From: Hymenobacter sp. BT559
Lineage (GTDB): Bacteria; Bacteroidota; Bacteroidia; Cytophagales; Hymenobacteraceae
DNA: 64,000 nt
Assembly: GCF_017571525.1 (NCBI RefSeq)
Contig: NZ_JAGETY010000021.1
Coordinates: forward strand, 1 to 64,000
Direction: 5' to 3'
A model generated the notes under the pieces. The model saw only the letters and a list, made by a program, of their open reading frames with translations, made no database searches and had not been told where the DNA came from. Numbering within the stretch: position 1 is the stretch's first letter; each line of letters begins with the position of its first letter. A program made the translations under genes and the position numbers. Shown one piece after another: positions 41,850-53,958 of the stretch.

Positions 41850-42614
41850 CTATTCCCAGCCGTTGCGGCGGAAAATGGCGTGCCCGTCGGCCGACTGCAG
41901 AAAGGCCACGAACTGCCGGGCCGCGGCGGCCTGCGTGGTGCGCTGGGTGAGGGCAATGGGCGTGCCCCGACTCACGCGCTGGTCGCGGGGCAGGCGCACG
42001 AGGGCCGAGCCGGGCAGGCGCGGCTGCCAGGAGGCATAGGTTATCCAGGCGTCGTAGTCCTGGGGCTTTTGCTGCCAGAGGGCCACGGCCTCGGCGCTGG
42101 TTTTGACCGACGTTTTGGTGTTGTGCTGCAGGTTGCTGATGAGGGCCGGGGTGCGGGCCATGTCCTCGGTCATGCCCATCTGGCCGGCCCCGTTCACGTC
42201 GAGCAGGCGCACGCCGGGCCGGGCCAGGTCTTCGAGCCGCTTGATGTGCAGCGGATTGCCCGGGCGTACCAGCACCGCCGACTCGCGGGCATACAGGCTG
42301 GTGCGGCTGGCTTCGTCGATAAAGCCGGGGTGGGCCAGCTCCGTTTGGGTGAGCATGTACTCGGCCCCGCCGTACACCAGGTCGGCGTCCTGCTGCGCCT
42401 GGGCCAGCCACTTGGGCTCGGGGCCGGCCGTGACGGCCACGTCCAGGCCGGTTTGTTTGGTGAAGGCGGCGGCGCATTCCTTCATGGCCGTGGCCGGGCC
42501 GCCGGGGCCGTACACGTGCAGGGTTTGGGCGGCGGCCGGCGCGGCCGCGAGCAGAGCAGGAGACATGAGCAATAGAGCGAAGCGGCGGAGCCGGGTAAGC
42601 GGGGATGTTTTCAT
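41850..42614 (-). CDS. Periplasmic anion-binding protein (ModA/Sbp-type), first copy
   Basis: The 254-residue protein has a signal peptide (MKTSPLTRLRRFALLLMSPALLAAAPAAAQ, read in parts) and the type II substrate-binding fold: LHVYGPGGPATAMKECAAAF at the start, DADLVYGGAEYML, and a C-terminal QFVAFLQSADGHAIFRRNGW motif shared with ModA and sulfate-binding proteins. It starts 13 bases after the stop of a second, similar gene. No permease or ATPase gene lies nearby, so it may feed a chromosomal transporter or act as a sensor. The sulfur context favours a sulfur oxyanion as ligand, but molybdate or another anion remains possible. Confidence 0.75.
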   Translation of the reverse strand: MKTSPLTRLRRFALLLMSPALLAAAPAAAQTLHVYGPGGPATAMKECAAAFTKQTGLDVAVTAGPEPKWLAQAQQDADLVYGGAEYMLTQTELAHPGFIDEASRTSLYARESAVLVRPGNPLHIKRLEDLARPGVRLLDVNGAGQMGMTEDMARTPALISNLQHNTKTSVKTSAEAVALWQQKPQDYDAWITYASWQPRLPGSALVRLPRDQRVSRGTPIALTQRTTQAAAARQFVAFLQSADGHAIFRRNGWE

Positions 42615-42627
42615 GGGTATTAGCGCG

Positions 42628-43584
42628 TTACTTAACGGGCGGCAAAAAGCCGTATTTCTGGTACACGGCCTGCCCGTCTGGGCTGTTAAGGAAGGCCACA
42701 AAGTCTTCGGCGGCCTTGGCGTGGGGCGCGGCTTTCATCACCCCGGCCACGTAGTTGGCCATGATGTTTTCCTTGGCCGGGATGGCCACGCTTTCCACCG
42801 GGTGGCCCAGCATTTTCTGATAAAAGGCCTCCGTGTACCACACCGGGGCCGCGTCGGACTGGTCGTAGAGCACCCGCAGGGGCGACTGGCGGTGGTGAAT
42901 CTGGGTCAGGTAAGTGCTGCCGGCTTTCACTTTGGTCGTCATCACGGCCGTTTTCAAGGCCGCGCCCCCGGCCTTCTCGTACGATTCCTCGATGCGCTTG
43001 CCGATGCCTTCCCATTCGGGGTTAGGCATGCTCACGCGCACCTCGGGCCGGCCCAAATCGCGCAGGCTGGTCACCTTCTTGGGGTTGCCCTGGCGCACGA
43101 GGATGGCCAGCCGGTTCTGGGCGTAGCTGGTGGTGCGGGCAAACCACTCCGGCGTCATATCCATGCGGTTTTTGCCGGCCGCGTACACGTCGGGCTTCAG
43201 CTCGATGCGCAGGTTGCCTACTACCAGGCTGCCCTGCGTAATCTGCTTAGCCAGGATGCCGGGCGGCAGCGTTTCCACGAAAATGCGCACGTACTCGGGG
43301 TGGGCCTTGCGGAACTCCTTCAGCAAATCATCGAGCACCATGAACTGGTTGCCCCCGAAAAACACCACCAGCTGCGGGTCCACCACGTCGCCGTAGAGGT
43401 CGGGCGCGTTGTCGATGCCCGGCACCGTGAAGGGCACTCCAGCCTGAAACGGCGCGTTCCAGGGCGGGTCAAAGCGGTTGGCCGGCTCGGGCGGCGTGGG
43501 CTTTTGGATAGGCATGGTCTGGGCGAAAAGGGTAGCCGGGGCGGCCAGTGCCAGCGCCAGCAGCAGGTGCGGAAGGGGTCTCAT
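42628..43584 (-). CDS. Periplasmic anion-binding protein (ModA/Sbp-type), second copy
   Basis: The 318-residue protein has a signal peptide (MRPLPHLLLALALAAPATLFAQ) and a substrate-binding fold ending FVAFLNSPDGQAVYQKYGF, the ModA/sulfate-binding C-terminal signature. An insertion near residues 30-65 makes it longer than usual. The segment VVFFGGNQFMVLDDLLKEF resembles the ligand-binding start of the family. It is the upstream gene of a pair with the first copy. It lies 53 bases after the stop of the DsrE-like gene, again without transporter partners. Confidence 0.75.
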   Translation of the reverse strand: MRPLPHLLLALALAAPATLFAQTMPIQKPTPPEPANRFDPPWNAPFQAGVPFTVPGIDNAPDLYGDVVDPQLVVFFGGNQFMVLDDLLKEFRKAHPEYVRIFVETLPPGILAKQITQGSLVVGNLRIELKPDVYAAGKNRMDMTPEWFARTTSYAQNRLAILVRQGNPKKVTSLRDLGRPEVRVSMPNPEWEGIGKRIEESYEKAGGAALKTAVMTTKVKAGSTYLTQIHHRQSPLRVLYDQSDAAPVWYTEAFYQKMLGHPVESVAIPAKENIMANYVAGVMKAAPHAKAAEDFVAFLNSPDGQAVYQKYGFLPPVK

Positions 43585-43637
43585 GGGGTTGGGTAAGGAA
43601 AGCGGAGAAAAGCACGAAAGCAGCGGAGAGCCCGGCG

Positions 43638-44132
43638 CTACGGATGCACCAGTGACCAGCCCTGGGCCTGCCGGATAATGAGCTCGCCGTTGCCGCTGGG
43701 CACGTAGGAAATCAGCGGCAGCAGCTCGTCCTTGCTGATTTTCTTTTCCTTGAGTGTGTTCAGGCACTGGGCCAGAATCACGCCTTTCTGCTTCAGGGCC
43801 GTGAGCTGGGCCTCGTAGGGCTGGTCCTTGCGGTAGAGTGTGGTGCCCCCGCCGAAGGCAATCAGCTCCACGGTGAGCTTGCCTTTAAGCCGGCTGTCCT
43901 CCAGCGCGTTGCCGATGTTACGCAGCGTCTGCTGGATGAGCTTGGAGTCGTCGCTGTCGAGCTGGTAGATGACGTGGTACTGGGCCTGGTCGGCCGTGGC
44001 CCCTTGGAAGGCACCTTTTTGAAATGCTTCGCGGTCATGCATGGCGGTGGCGTTGCGGGTGGCGGGCGTCTGGGCGCGGGCCGAGAGGGTGAGGCCGGCG
44101 AGCAGCGCGGCGGTCAGCAGCAGGTGTTTCAT
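43638..44132 (-). CDS. Exported DsrE-family protein
   Basis: The 164-residue protein has a signal peptide (MKHLLLTAALLAGLTLSARA) and a DsrE-like domain with YHVIYQLDSDD, VELIAFGGGTTLY, a Cys in LAQCLNTLK and a closing LIIRQAQGWSLVHP. DsrE-type proteins carry or accept sulfur on a conserved cysteine; periplasmic members with this pattern are common beside sulfur-oxidation genes. It lies 74 bases after the stop of the TsdA-like gene, on the same strand, which supports a role in handling sulfur produced from thiosulfate. Confidence 0.8.
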   Translation of the reverse strand: MKHLLLTAALLAGLTLSARAQTPATRNATAMHDREAFQKGAFQGATADQAQYHVIYQLDSDDSKLIQQTLRNIGNALEDSRLKGKLTVELIAFGGGTTLYRKDQPYEAQLTALKQKGVILAQCLNTLKEKKISKDELLPLISYVPSGNGELIIRQAQGWSLVHP

Positions 44133-44206
44133 GGCAACTGGGGAAATGGCACCACCGAAGCAGCGCGGTGAAAACGAAAGGGGTGAAACTGGAAATCGGT
44201 GCGGGG

Positions 44207-45337
44207 CTACTCGCCGCCCTTTTTGCCCGCTTCCATCGCCGCGTAGGGACCAAACTGATGCTGGTGCTGCGTAAACCGGTCGGCGTAAGGCGGGTAAGGG
44301 CAGTCGGCGGGCTTCTTTTTGAGGTTGGGGTAGTCCTTTTCCAGGTGGGCCATGCGCGGGCGGGGCAGCGAGTTGATGTAGGCGGCCACGTCGTAGGCGG
44401 CGTCATCGGTGAGGATGCTGTGCTCGGCCGTGGCGCCGAAAGGCATATTGGCCTTGATAAAGCGGGCCGCCGTTTGCAGGCGGTGCATGCCGGCCCCGTC
44501 GTTGTAGCTGTCGGGTCCCCACAGCGGCGGGTACTGGTAACCATCGGCGGCCAGCGTGCCGTTGAGGCGGCCCTGGCCATTGGCTCCGTGGCAGCTGGTG
44601 CACTGCTGGGCGAAGACGATTTTGCCCTGCCCGAGATTCGCCTCGCGGTTGGGCATGGTGAACTTAACAAAACCCTGGCCCTTCACCTTCTCCCCCACTG
44701 GCACCTGGCGGCCCAGCCATTTCATGTAGGTGATGATGGCCTTCATCTCCTTGCCGTCCACCGGCAGGGGCCGGCCGTTGAGGCTGCGCGTCATGCACCC
44801 ATTGATGCGGTCCTCCAGGGTGCTGATGGCATCCTCGCGCCCTTTGTAGGTGGGGTAAATGCCCCAGATGCCCACGTAGGGGGCCGAAAACGCCTTCTGG
44901 CCGGCCTGTAGGTGGCAGTTCTGGCAGGCCAGGTTGCTGCCGGCCAGCCGCAGGGCCGGGTTGGCCACTTGCGGGCCGAGGTAGTGGGCGGTGTGGGCAA
45001 TCAGCTCGTGGCCGTAGCGGATGAGCTGGCCCTCCGGGTCGGGCTTCACGCTGTCGAGCACGAAGCGAGCGGGCTGGAAGAAGTTGGTTTTGCTCCCCAC
45101 AGCCCCCCCGGCAACGTCAGGCAAGCCCGCCGCAGGCCCACTCGCAGCGGTGGCCGTCGTGGCCGGGGCATCGGCCAGCAGGTCGGGCGTTTTGGGGTTG
45201 AAGACGACGATGTAGGCCGTCACGGCTACTACCAGCACCATCAGGGCAATCACCCAGGTCAGCAGGCCAGCTATTTTGATGAAGGCCTGCTTGTCTTCCG
45301 GCTGCAGCCGAGGCGAGGGGTCGGGAGTGGTTTCCAT
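44207..45337 (-). CDS. tsdA: TsdA-like diheme cytochrome c (thiosulfate dehydrogenase type)
   Basis: The 376-residue protein has an N-terminal membrane helix (about 22-45) as anchor and two c-type heme sites, CQNCH (138-142) and CTSCH (246-250). RYGHELIAHTAHYLGP before the first heme and RINGCMTRSLNGRPL with Cys181 are typical of TsdA/SoxA, where this cysteine is an unusual axial ligand of the active-site heme. TsdA joins two thiosulfate molecules to tetrathionate and passes electrons on. A strictly soluble SoxA is less likely given the anchor. A 21-base palindrome lies 46 bases upstream. Confidence 0.82.
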   Translation of the reverse strand: METTPDPSPRLQPEDKQAFIKIAGLLTWVIALMVLVVAVTAYIVVFNPKTPDLLADAPATTATAASGPAAGLPDVAGGAVGSKTNFFQPARFVLDSVKPDPEGQLIRYGHELIAHTAHYLGPQVANPALRLAGSNLACQNCHLQAGQKAFSAPYVGIWGIYPTYKGREDAISTLEDRINGCMTRSLNGRPLPVDGKEMKAIITYMKWLGRQVPVGEKVKGQGFVKFTMPNREANLGQGKIVFAQQCTSCHGANGQGRLNGTLAADGYQYPPLWGPDSYNDGAGMHRLQTAARFIKANMPFGATAEHSILTDDAAYDVAAYINSLPRPRMAHLEKDYPNLKKKPADCPYPPYADRFTQHQHQFGPYAAMEAGKKGGE

Positions 45338-45382
45338 GAGGCCAAGGAGAGAGGTGAAACAGGCGGCAAAGGCCAGCCAGCG

Positions 45383-45403
45383 CGCAAAACAACTTGTTTT
45401 GCG
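45383..45403. promoter_or_regulatory. Perfect 21-base palindrome upstream of the TsdA-like gene
   Basis: CGCAAAACAA-C-TTGTTTTGCG is a perfect inverted repeat, 46 bases before the tsdA start on the minus strand and 75 bases after the end of yeiH. It has the look of a regulator-binding site. The LysR regulator at the end of the cluster is a candidate, though LysR sites usually have a T-N11-A core, which is not evident here. Confidence 0.5.
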
Positions 45404-45477
45404 GAATGCAGACAGTCAATTAGTTAAATCGGGCAAAGCAAGCGCTACCATTCGGCCGCTCTGCCCCGTTCAGGCGG

Positions 45478-46548
45478 CTAGACCGTGTGCAGAATCACGT
45501 AGAGCGAGCCGGTCGAAATCACCACCCAAAGCAGGATGCCCAGCACGTAGGGCTTTATTCCCACCGAGCGCACCACCTTGGCCGAGAGGCCCGCGCCGAT
45601 AAAGAACAGCGTCACCGTGAGGCCGATTTTGGCCAGGTTCACCATCACCGGGCCCAGGGGCTTGGCGGCGGGAATAAAGGTGTTGACCAGCATGGCGGCG
45701 ATGAAGCCGAAGATGAAGTAGGGAATTTTCACCTTCACGCCCTTCTGCTTGAAAATCATGGCCGTGCCGATGGAAATTGGGATAATCCACAGGGCGCGGG
45801 CCAGCTTCACGGTGGTGGCCACTTCCAGGGCCTGGTTGCCGTAGGCCGCCGCCGCCCCCACCACCGAAGAGGTGTCGTGGATGGCAATGGCGCACCACAG
45901 GCCGAACTGGTTCTGCGTCATGGCCAGGGCGTGGCCGATGGGCGGGAAGGCGAACAGAGCAACGGCATTGAGCACGAACACCGTGCCCAGCGCCACCGAC
46001 ATTTCCTCGTCCTTGGCCCGCAGCACCGGCCCGATGGCCGCAATAGCCGAGCCGCCGCAAATGGCGGTGCCGCACGAAATCAAATGCACCACGTGCTTGC
46101 CCAGCCCCAGCCACCGGCCCACCACCAGGCCCAGCAGCAGCGTGCCGAAGATGGACACCACCGTGAAAATGATGCCCTCCTTGCCGGCCTGCACCGCCGC
46201 GTGGGCATTCATGCCAAAGCCCAGCCCGATAACCGAAAACTGGAGCAGCTTGGCCGTGGCCTGCTTGGTTTGCGTGGTGAAGGGGTTGCCGATGGTTTGG
46301 GCCAGCAGCAGGCCCAGCGCCAGGGCAATGGGCGGCGAGGCCCAGGGCGTGAGGCAGAACACGAAGAACAGCACGAACACCACCTGCTTCAGGGTAAAGT
46401 CCTGCCCAAAGGCCACGCGGGGCGTGTGCAGGTGGCGGAAGAAGCCGGTGGTTTCGTTGAATTCGGAGGCGGCCGCTACCGGCGTCGAAGCGGGAGCAAA
46501 TTGCGCCTCGGGGGCCTGGGGAGTTGCGGGATGAACCGGGAGTGCCAT
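45478..46548 (-). CDS. yeiH: YeiH-family (UPF0324) membrane transporter, putative sulfate exporter
   Basis: The 356-residue protein has about ten transmembrane helices and the family signatures CGTAICGGSAIAAIGP and IHDTSSVVGAAAAYGN. YeiH/UPF0324 proteins are annotated as putative sulfate or sulfonate exporters, and many are controlled by a nearby LysR regulator. Here the LysR gene lies upstream on the same strand. Export of sulfate made by sulfur oxidation would fit the neighbouring genes. The start at 46548 (MALPVHPAT) is preferred; 46599 is possible. Promoter elements in the 140 bases downstream toward tsdA are not clear. Confidence 0.88.
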   Translation of the reverse strand: MALPVHPATPQAPEAQFAPASTPVAAASEFNETTGFFRHLHTPRVAFGQDFTLKQVVFVLFFVFCLTPWASPPIALALGLLLAQTIGNPFTTQTKQATAKLLQFSVIGLGFGMNAHAAVQAGKEGIIFTVVSIFGTLLLGLVVGRWLGLGKHVVHLISCGTAICGGSAIAAIGPVLRAKDEEMSVALGTVFVLNAVALFAFPPIGHALAMTQNQFGLWCAIAIHDTSSVVGAAAAYGNQALEVATTVKLARALWIIPISIGTAMIFKQKGVKVKIPYFIFGFIAAMLVNTFIPAAKPLGPVMVNLAKIGLTVTLFFIGAGLSAKVVRSVGIKPYVLGILLWVVISTGSLYVILHTV

Positions 46549-46671
46549 GAGCGGGAGGGGTTTGTTTCTGAGGCAAATATACGGCGACCCCTGCCTCATG
46601 GATTATCCAATCATGTTATCCTGCATAACCAAAAGTTATTAAAACCAAACCGATATTACCCCTTGAAACAG

Positions 46672-46706
46672 CCACGGCCGGCCTGCGCTGTGCAGACCGG
46701 CCGTGG
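46672..46706. terminator. Long GC-rich hairpin, probable terminator
   Basis: CCACGGCCGG (46672-46681) and CCGGCCGTGG (46697-46706) pair perfectly, with a further 4-bp stem CTGC/GCAG in the loop. It lies between the minus-strand hypothetical gene (46732) and yeiH. A T-run is missing, so it may slow rather than stop transcription. Confidence 0.5.
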
Positions 46707-46731
46707 GGGAGCCGCGTTCAGAAGCCGCCGG

Positions 46732-47202
46732 CTACAGGCCAGTTTGCTGGTCTTTCAAATCGAACACATCGCCGCCGGCGTAGCGCGGGTCGTCGAGGGC
46801 GTAGGCGGCGCGCTCCTCGGCGGCGTTGCCCCCCTCGGCCGCGGCAATGGCTTCGGGGTGCTGGTTCTGCTCGACGTGCCCGCGCTGCTTATGGGGGTCG
46901 GCGATGGCTTCGGTCATGCAGTAATGTTCGGTAGCGGCGGCGTGCTTGCCACGCAACTCGCTGAATTCGTCGGGGTTGTCGTTCGAACCGTCGTTGGTGG
47001 AAGCCTGGTAGTGACGGGGCGCGTTGGGGTCGGCCGGGTGGCCGAAATCGCCGTACTGCGGGGTGCCGTCGTGGGCGGCCTGCTGGTCGGCGGGCTGCGG
47101 ATTGGCGGGGGTGGGCTGCGGGGTGTTTTCCAAGAGGGGAGCTAGTGCGGTGACGACGAGCGAACCAACCGGCCCGCCTACGCTACAAGGATACGCGAGC
47201 AA
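46732..47202 (-). CDS. Hydrophilic hypothetical protein
   Basis: The frame codes 156 residues. From about residue 25 it is hydrophilic and rich in Pro, Asn, Gln, Asp and His (for example NTPQPTPANPQPADQQ and DPRYAGGDVFDLKDQQTG), with no membrane segment or recognised motif. The first 25 residues may be untranslated if a later start is used. It lies between the LysR and yeiH genes on the same strand. Coding status is supported mainly by composition and by fitting the spacing of the neighbours. Confidence 0.45.
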   Translation of the reverse strand: MLAYPCSVGGPVGSLVVTALAPLLENTPQPTPANPQPADQQAAHDGTPQYGDFGHPADPNAPRHYQASTNDGSNDNPDEFSELRGKHAAATEHYCMTEAIADPHKQRGHVEQNQHPEAIAAAEGGNAAEERAAYALDDPRYAGGDVFDLKDQQTGL

Positions 47203-47269
47203 GGCCGCCAGCAGGCAAACGGCTGGATACCGAATGGTTATCCGGCATCACCATTCTTTATCCGGCTCC

Positions 47270-48181
47270 TTACCGGGCTCCTTTGAACTGGGCCTGCGCA
47301 AAGCTCAGAAACCGCTGCGCCGGCCGGGCCAGCGGCTGCCCCTGCACCGATACCGCCTCAAACTGCCGGGCCAGGTGCAGCCCGGCAATGGGCACGATTT
47401 CGAGCAGCCCGGCCGCCAGCTCGCGGTCCAGGGCCCGGCGCGACACGAAGCCCAGGGCAGTGGGCGCGGCTTCGAGGTAGCGCTTGATAGCCTCCGTATT
47501 GTCCAGGTAAATGGCCACGGGCAGGGCGCTGAGCTTGATGTGCTGCGCCCGCAGGGCAAATTCGAGGATTTCCAGCGTGCCCGAGCCCCGCTCGCGCAGC
47601 ACCAGCGGGTGGGCCAGCGCCTCGGCCAGGGGCAGCGGCGCGGCGGGCGGGCCGCCGGGCGTGGTGCGGCGCACGGCCACCAGCTCGTCGGGCAGCAGCA
47701 GCTCGTAGTGCAGGTCGTGGCTCTTGGTGCGGCCCTCCACGAAGCCCAGGTCCAGCTCGCCGCGCAGCAGGGCCTCGGCAATGCGCTCGGAGTTGGCGTT
47801 CAGAAACGAGAGCTGCACCTGCGGGTAGCGGGCCTGGAAGGCGGGCAGCAGCCCCGGCAGCACGTACTGGGCCAGCGTGGTGCTGGCCCCCAGGCGCAGG
47901 CGGCCGGCGGCCTCGTCGGGGTCGCGCAGGCCCAGCAACTGGTCTTCCAGCTGCTGCTGGGCGGCGGCGGCGGCCTCGGCGTGGGCGTGCAGCAGGCGGC
48001 CGGCCTCGGTGAGGGTGACGCGGTTGCCGCGCCGTTCCAGCAGGCGCTGGTTGTACTGCGCCTCCAGCTCCCGAACGTGCTTGGTGACAGCCGGCTGGCT
48101 CACGAACAGCTCCTGCCCGGCCTTGGTGAAGCTCAGGTGCCGGGCCACGGCAGCAAATACGCGCAGACGGAAATCGGACAT
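47270..48181 (-). CDS. LysR-type transcriptional regulator (CysL/YeiE-like)
   Basis: The 303-residue protein has the LysR N-terminal winged HTH (MSDFRLRVFAAVARHLSFT, SQPAVTKHVRELE) and a periplasmic-binding-like effector domain from about residue 90. LysR proteins of this type next to yeiH-like genes control sulfate or sulfite export. It lies at the upstream end of the sulfur module and probably regulates it. The frame is open to 48277, but the ATG at 48181 starts at the HTH. Its 5' flank runs into a decayed serine recombinase gene on the opposite strand. Confidence 0.88.
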   Translation of the reverse strand: MSDFRLRVFAAVARHLSFTKAGQELFVSQPAVTKHVRELEAQYNQRLLERRGNRVTLTEAGRLLHAHAEAAAAAQQQLEDQLLGLRDPDEAAGRLRLGASTTLAQYVLPGLLPAFQARYPQVQLSFLNANSERIAEALLRGELDLGFVEGRTKSHDLHYELLLPDELVAVRRTTPGGPPAAPLPLAEALAHPLVLRERGSGTLEILEFALRAQHIKLSALPVAIYLDNTEAIKRYLEAAPTALGFVSRRALDRELAAGLLEIVPIAGLHLARQFEAVSVQGQPLARPAQRFLSFAQAQFKGAR

Positions 48182-48212
48182 GGCGGCAAAGTACGCAGAT
48201 GTGACATTTTGA

Positions 48213-48600
48213 TATGGACAACTAAAGGTCGCGGGCGTAGACCGCCTGATTTGGGAAAAAATCAGCGGCACGCTCACAGCGCCCGGTGCTCACCGAGCGG
48301 CTGGCCACGTTGCGTGCCGGAGACACGGTGACTTTAGCCCGCCTGAACCGGCTGGGCCGCAACAGCGCCCACATCACGTAGGTGGTGGCCGCTCTGCACG
48401 CCCGGCAGGTCCGCTTCGTCGCTCTGGACCTAGGCATCGATACGGCCACCCCGGCCGGACGGTCGGTCTTGGGCCTCTCGCCGCGCTGGCTGGGTATGGC
48501 CGCGAGAGTATCCATGAGCGGGCGACGGCGGGCATGCGACCACCCACGGAAGCAGGCCCTTGCAAACGGCTGGTGCAGAACGTAACCGTCTGTTGGAATT
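48213..48600 (+). pseudogene. Decayed serine recombinase (resolvase) gene
   Basis: Pieces of a Hin/Tn3-type resolvase are readable in order but in different frames. QLKVAGVDRLIWEKISGT (from 48219) is followed, after a frameshift, by RPVLTERLATLRAGDTV and LARLNRLGRNSAHI. A TAG then interrupts at 48379. HARQVRFVALDLGIDTATPAGR follows in that frame, and after a further shift AALAGYGRESIHERATAGM. The first ~30 residues, including the nucleophilic serine, are missing. With two frameshifts and one stop the gene is not functional. It supports the Tn3-type nature of the surrounding transposon. Confidence 0.78.
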
Positions 48601-48656
48601 GCCTTTGTTCCAACCAGTAGCTGCTTCATGCCCCGGCGGCCGAGCGCTAGTCCGTG

Positions 48657-48708
48657 GCAGATTGATGTGCTGCCAGCTCACGGGCGAGCTGGCAGCACAT
48701 CAATCTGC
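48657..48708. repeat. Perfect 23-bp inverted repeat with 6-bp spacer
   Basis: Positions 48657-48679 and 48686-48708 are exact reverse complements around ACGGGC. The right arm codes the WQHINL part of the transposase remnant, so the left arm is an inverted copy of transposase sequence. It was probably made by a local inversion or by template switching during the deletion that removed the rest of the gene. Confidence 0.85.
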
Positions 48709-48815
48709 ACGGCGAGTTCGATTTCTCGGACGACGCCCTAAAAGATTCACTCCCCTTCGATTTGGAGGCCCTTTTTGCCTTCGACTGGGAGTTTCCTGCG
48801 GCCCCGCCCGTTTAA
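48687..48815 (+). pseudogene. C-terminal remnant of a Tn3-family transposase
   Basis: The last 42 codons read SWQHINLHGEFDFSDDALK, then DSLPFDLEALFAFDWEFP and AAPPV, ending at TAA (48813-48815). WxHINLxGxYxF is the typical C-terminus of Tn3-type transposases, and the stop lies within the right terminal repeat as in intact elements. All upstream transposase sequence, including the catalytic DDE residues, is gone. Confidence 0.75.
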
Positions 48816-48849
48816 CCTTTGTACCAAACTTTTAACCAAGGCCAATACT
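48809..48849 (-). repeat. Right terminal inverted repeat and target duplication
   Basis: The 35-bp repeat occupies 48809-48843 and is followed by AATACT (48844-48849), the same six bases that precede the left repeat. Read inward it begins GGCCTTGGTTAAAAG. Beyond it the sequence continues TAACTCC..., giving the stop codon of the interrupted small gene when joined to the left flank. Confidence 0.85.
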
Positions 48850-48867
48850 AACTCCTTGACTGAAGCT

Positions 48868-48893
48868 AAGTCCCTGCGGTTACCGCGGGACTT
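48868..48893. other. Near-perfect hairpin between the transposon and the metal operon
   Basis: AAGTCCC-T-GCGGT-T-ACCGC-GGGACTT folds into a 12-bp stem with one bulge. Before the transposon inserted it lay about 20 bases after the stop of the small gene at 31394, so it may be that gene's terminator. It could also be a control site of the metal operon that follows. Confidence 0.5.
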
Positions 48894-48980
48894 GCCTCCT
48901 GAATGGTATGTGAACCTTTGCCCGCTGGTGCCGGTACATGCGGTAGCCGACAAGTTGCCCCTATCGTTACCTTTGCCCCG

Positions 48981-49310
48981 ATGCGCCTGCTTGCCCTGTT
49001 TTTTGCGTTCTACTTTGCCTGCCTCTCGACGCTGACCTGCGCCGACGGCGAAGTCGTGTGCAAAGACGCCAAGCAGACCACCGTGGCCGCGGCCTCGCAC
49101 ACCGATTGCAACGCCGGCGCCCTGGGCGACTGGTGCTCCCCGCTGTGCCAATGCCACTGCTGCGGCGGGGCCGTGGTGCCGCTGGCACCCCTGCCAGCGC
49201 TGACGGCGGCTCCCGCCGTGACCTGGGCCATGGCCCTGCGCCACGCCCGCATGCGGGTGGGCTCCCCGACCCGGGCCTCCGGGGACGTGTGGCAGCCGCC
49301 CCAGGCCTAA
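48981..49310 (+). CDS. DUF6660-like exported cysteine-rich protein
   Basis: The protein of about 109 residues has a signal peptide (MRLLALFFAFYFACLSTLTCADG) and many cysteines (CADGEVVCKD, HTDCNAG, WCSPLCQCHCCGG). This pattern is that of DUF6660 proteins, which precede cusA/czcA genes in Bacteroidetes. The CxCxCC cluster could bind copper or another soft metal in the periplasm. It is 190 bases upstream of the efflux pump gene on the same strand. The interval between them has no clear promoter or gene. The frame opens at 48903, but the signal peptide starts at 48981. Confidence 0.75.
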   Translation: MRLLALFFAFYFACLSTLTCADGEVVCKDAKQTTVAAASHTDCNAGALGDWCSPLCQCHCCGGAVVPLAPLPALTAAPAVTWAMALRHARMRVGSPTRASGDVWQPPQA

Positions 49311-49500
49311 CCCTTTCCGTTTCCTGCTGACTCCCCCGCTGGGGTAGCCTGGGCGCCCCTTTGGGCATTCGGGCTGCTGGCCGCTATCCGTTGTAACGGA
49401 CTAGTCGCCAGCGAGTATGCCGCGCTCCCGCCTTTAAAGGTCGGGAGCAGTAGGCCAGCAGGTTTTCCCGAAGCGTTAGACCTAACCCCCACAGCAACGG

Positions 49501-53934
<4,434 letters not shown>

Positions 53935-53958
53935 GGCTGCTTTCACCTCATCAAATCC

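Larger units (their letters stand above)
31695..48843. mobile_element. 17-kb Tn3-type transposon carrying regulatory and sulfur genes
   Basis: The element is bounded by 35-bp inverted repeats that differ at 3 positions and by the direct repeat AATACT on both sides. The last 42 codons of a Tn3-type transposase end inside the right repeat, the normal position for tnpA in this family. A broken serine resolvase lies nearby. The rest of the transposase is missing, so the element cannot move on its own. The cargo comprises about 20 genes, from lytS to the LysR regulator. Six-base rather than five-base duplication is a minor deviation from Tn3 habit. Confidence 0.8.

Noticed and set aside
45487-47145. 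A 552-codon open frame on the plus strand
   Set aside because: It runs antisense to yeiH and its neighbour, is dominated by His, Gln, Gly and Arg, and shows no motif.
47024-48331. A 435-codon open frame on the plus strand
   Set aside because: It is antisense to the LysR gene; its last codons only touch the resolvase pseudogene in the wrong frame.
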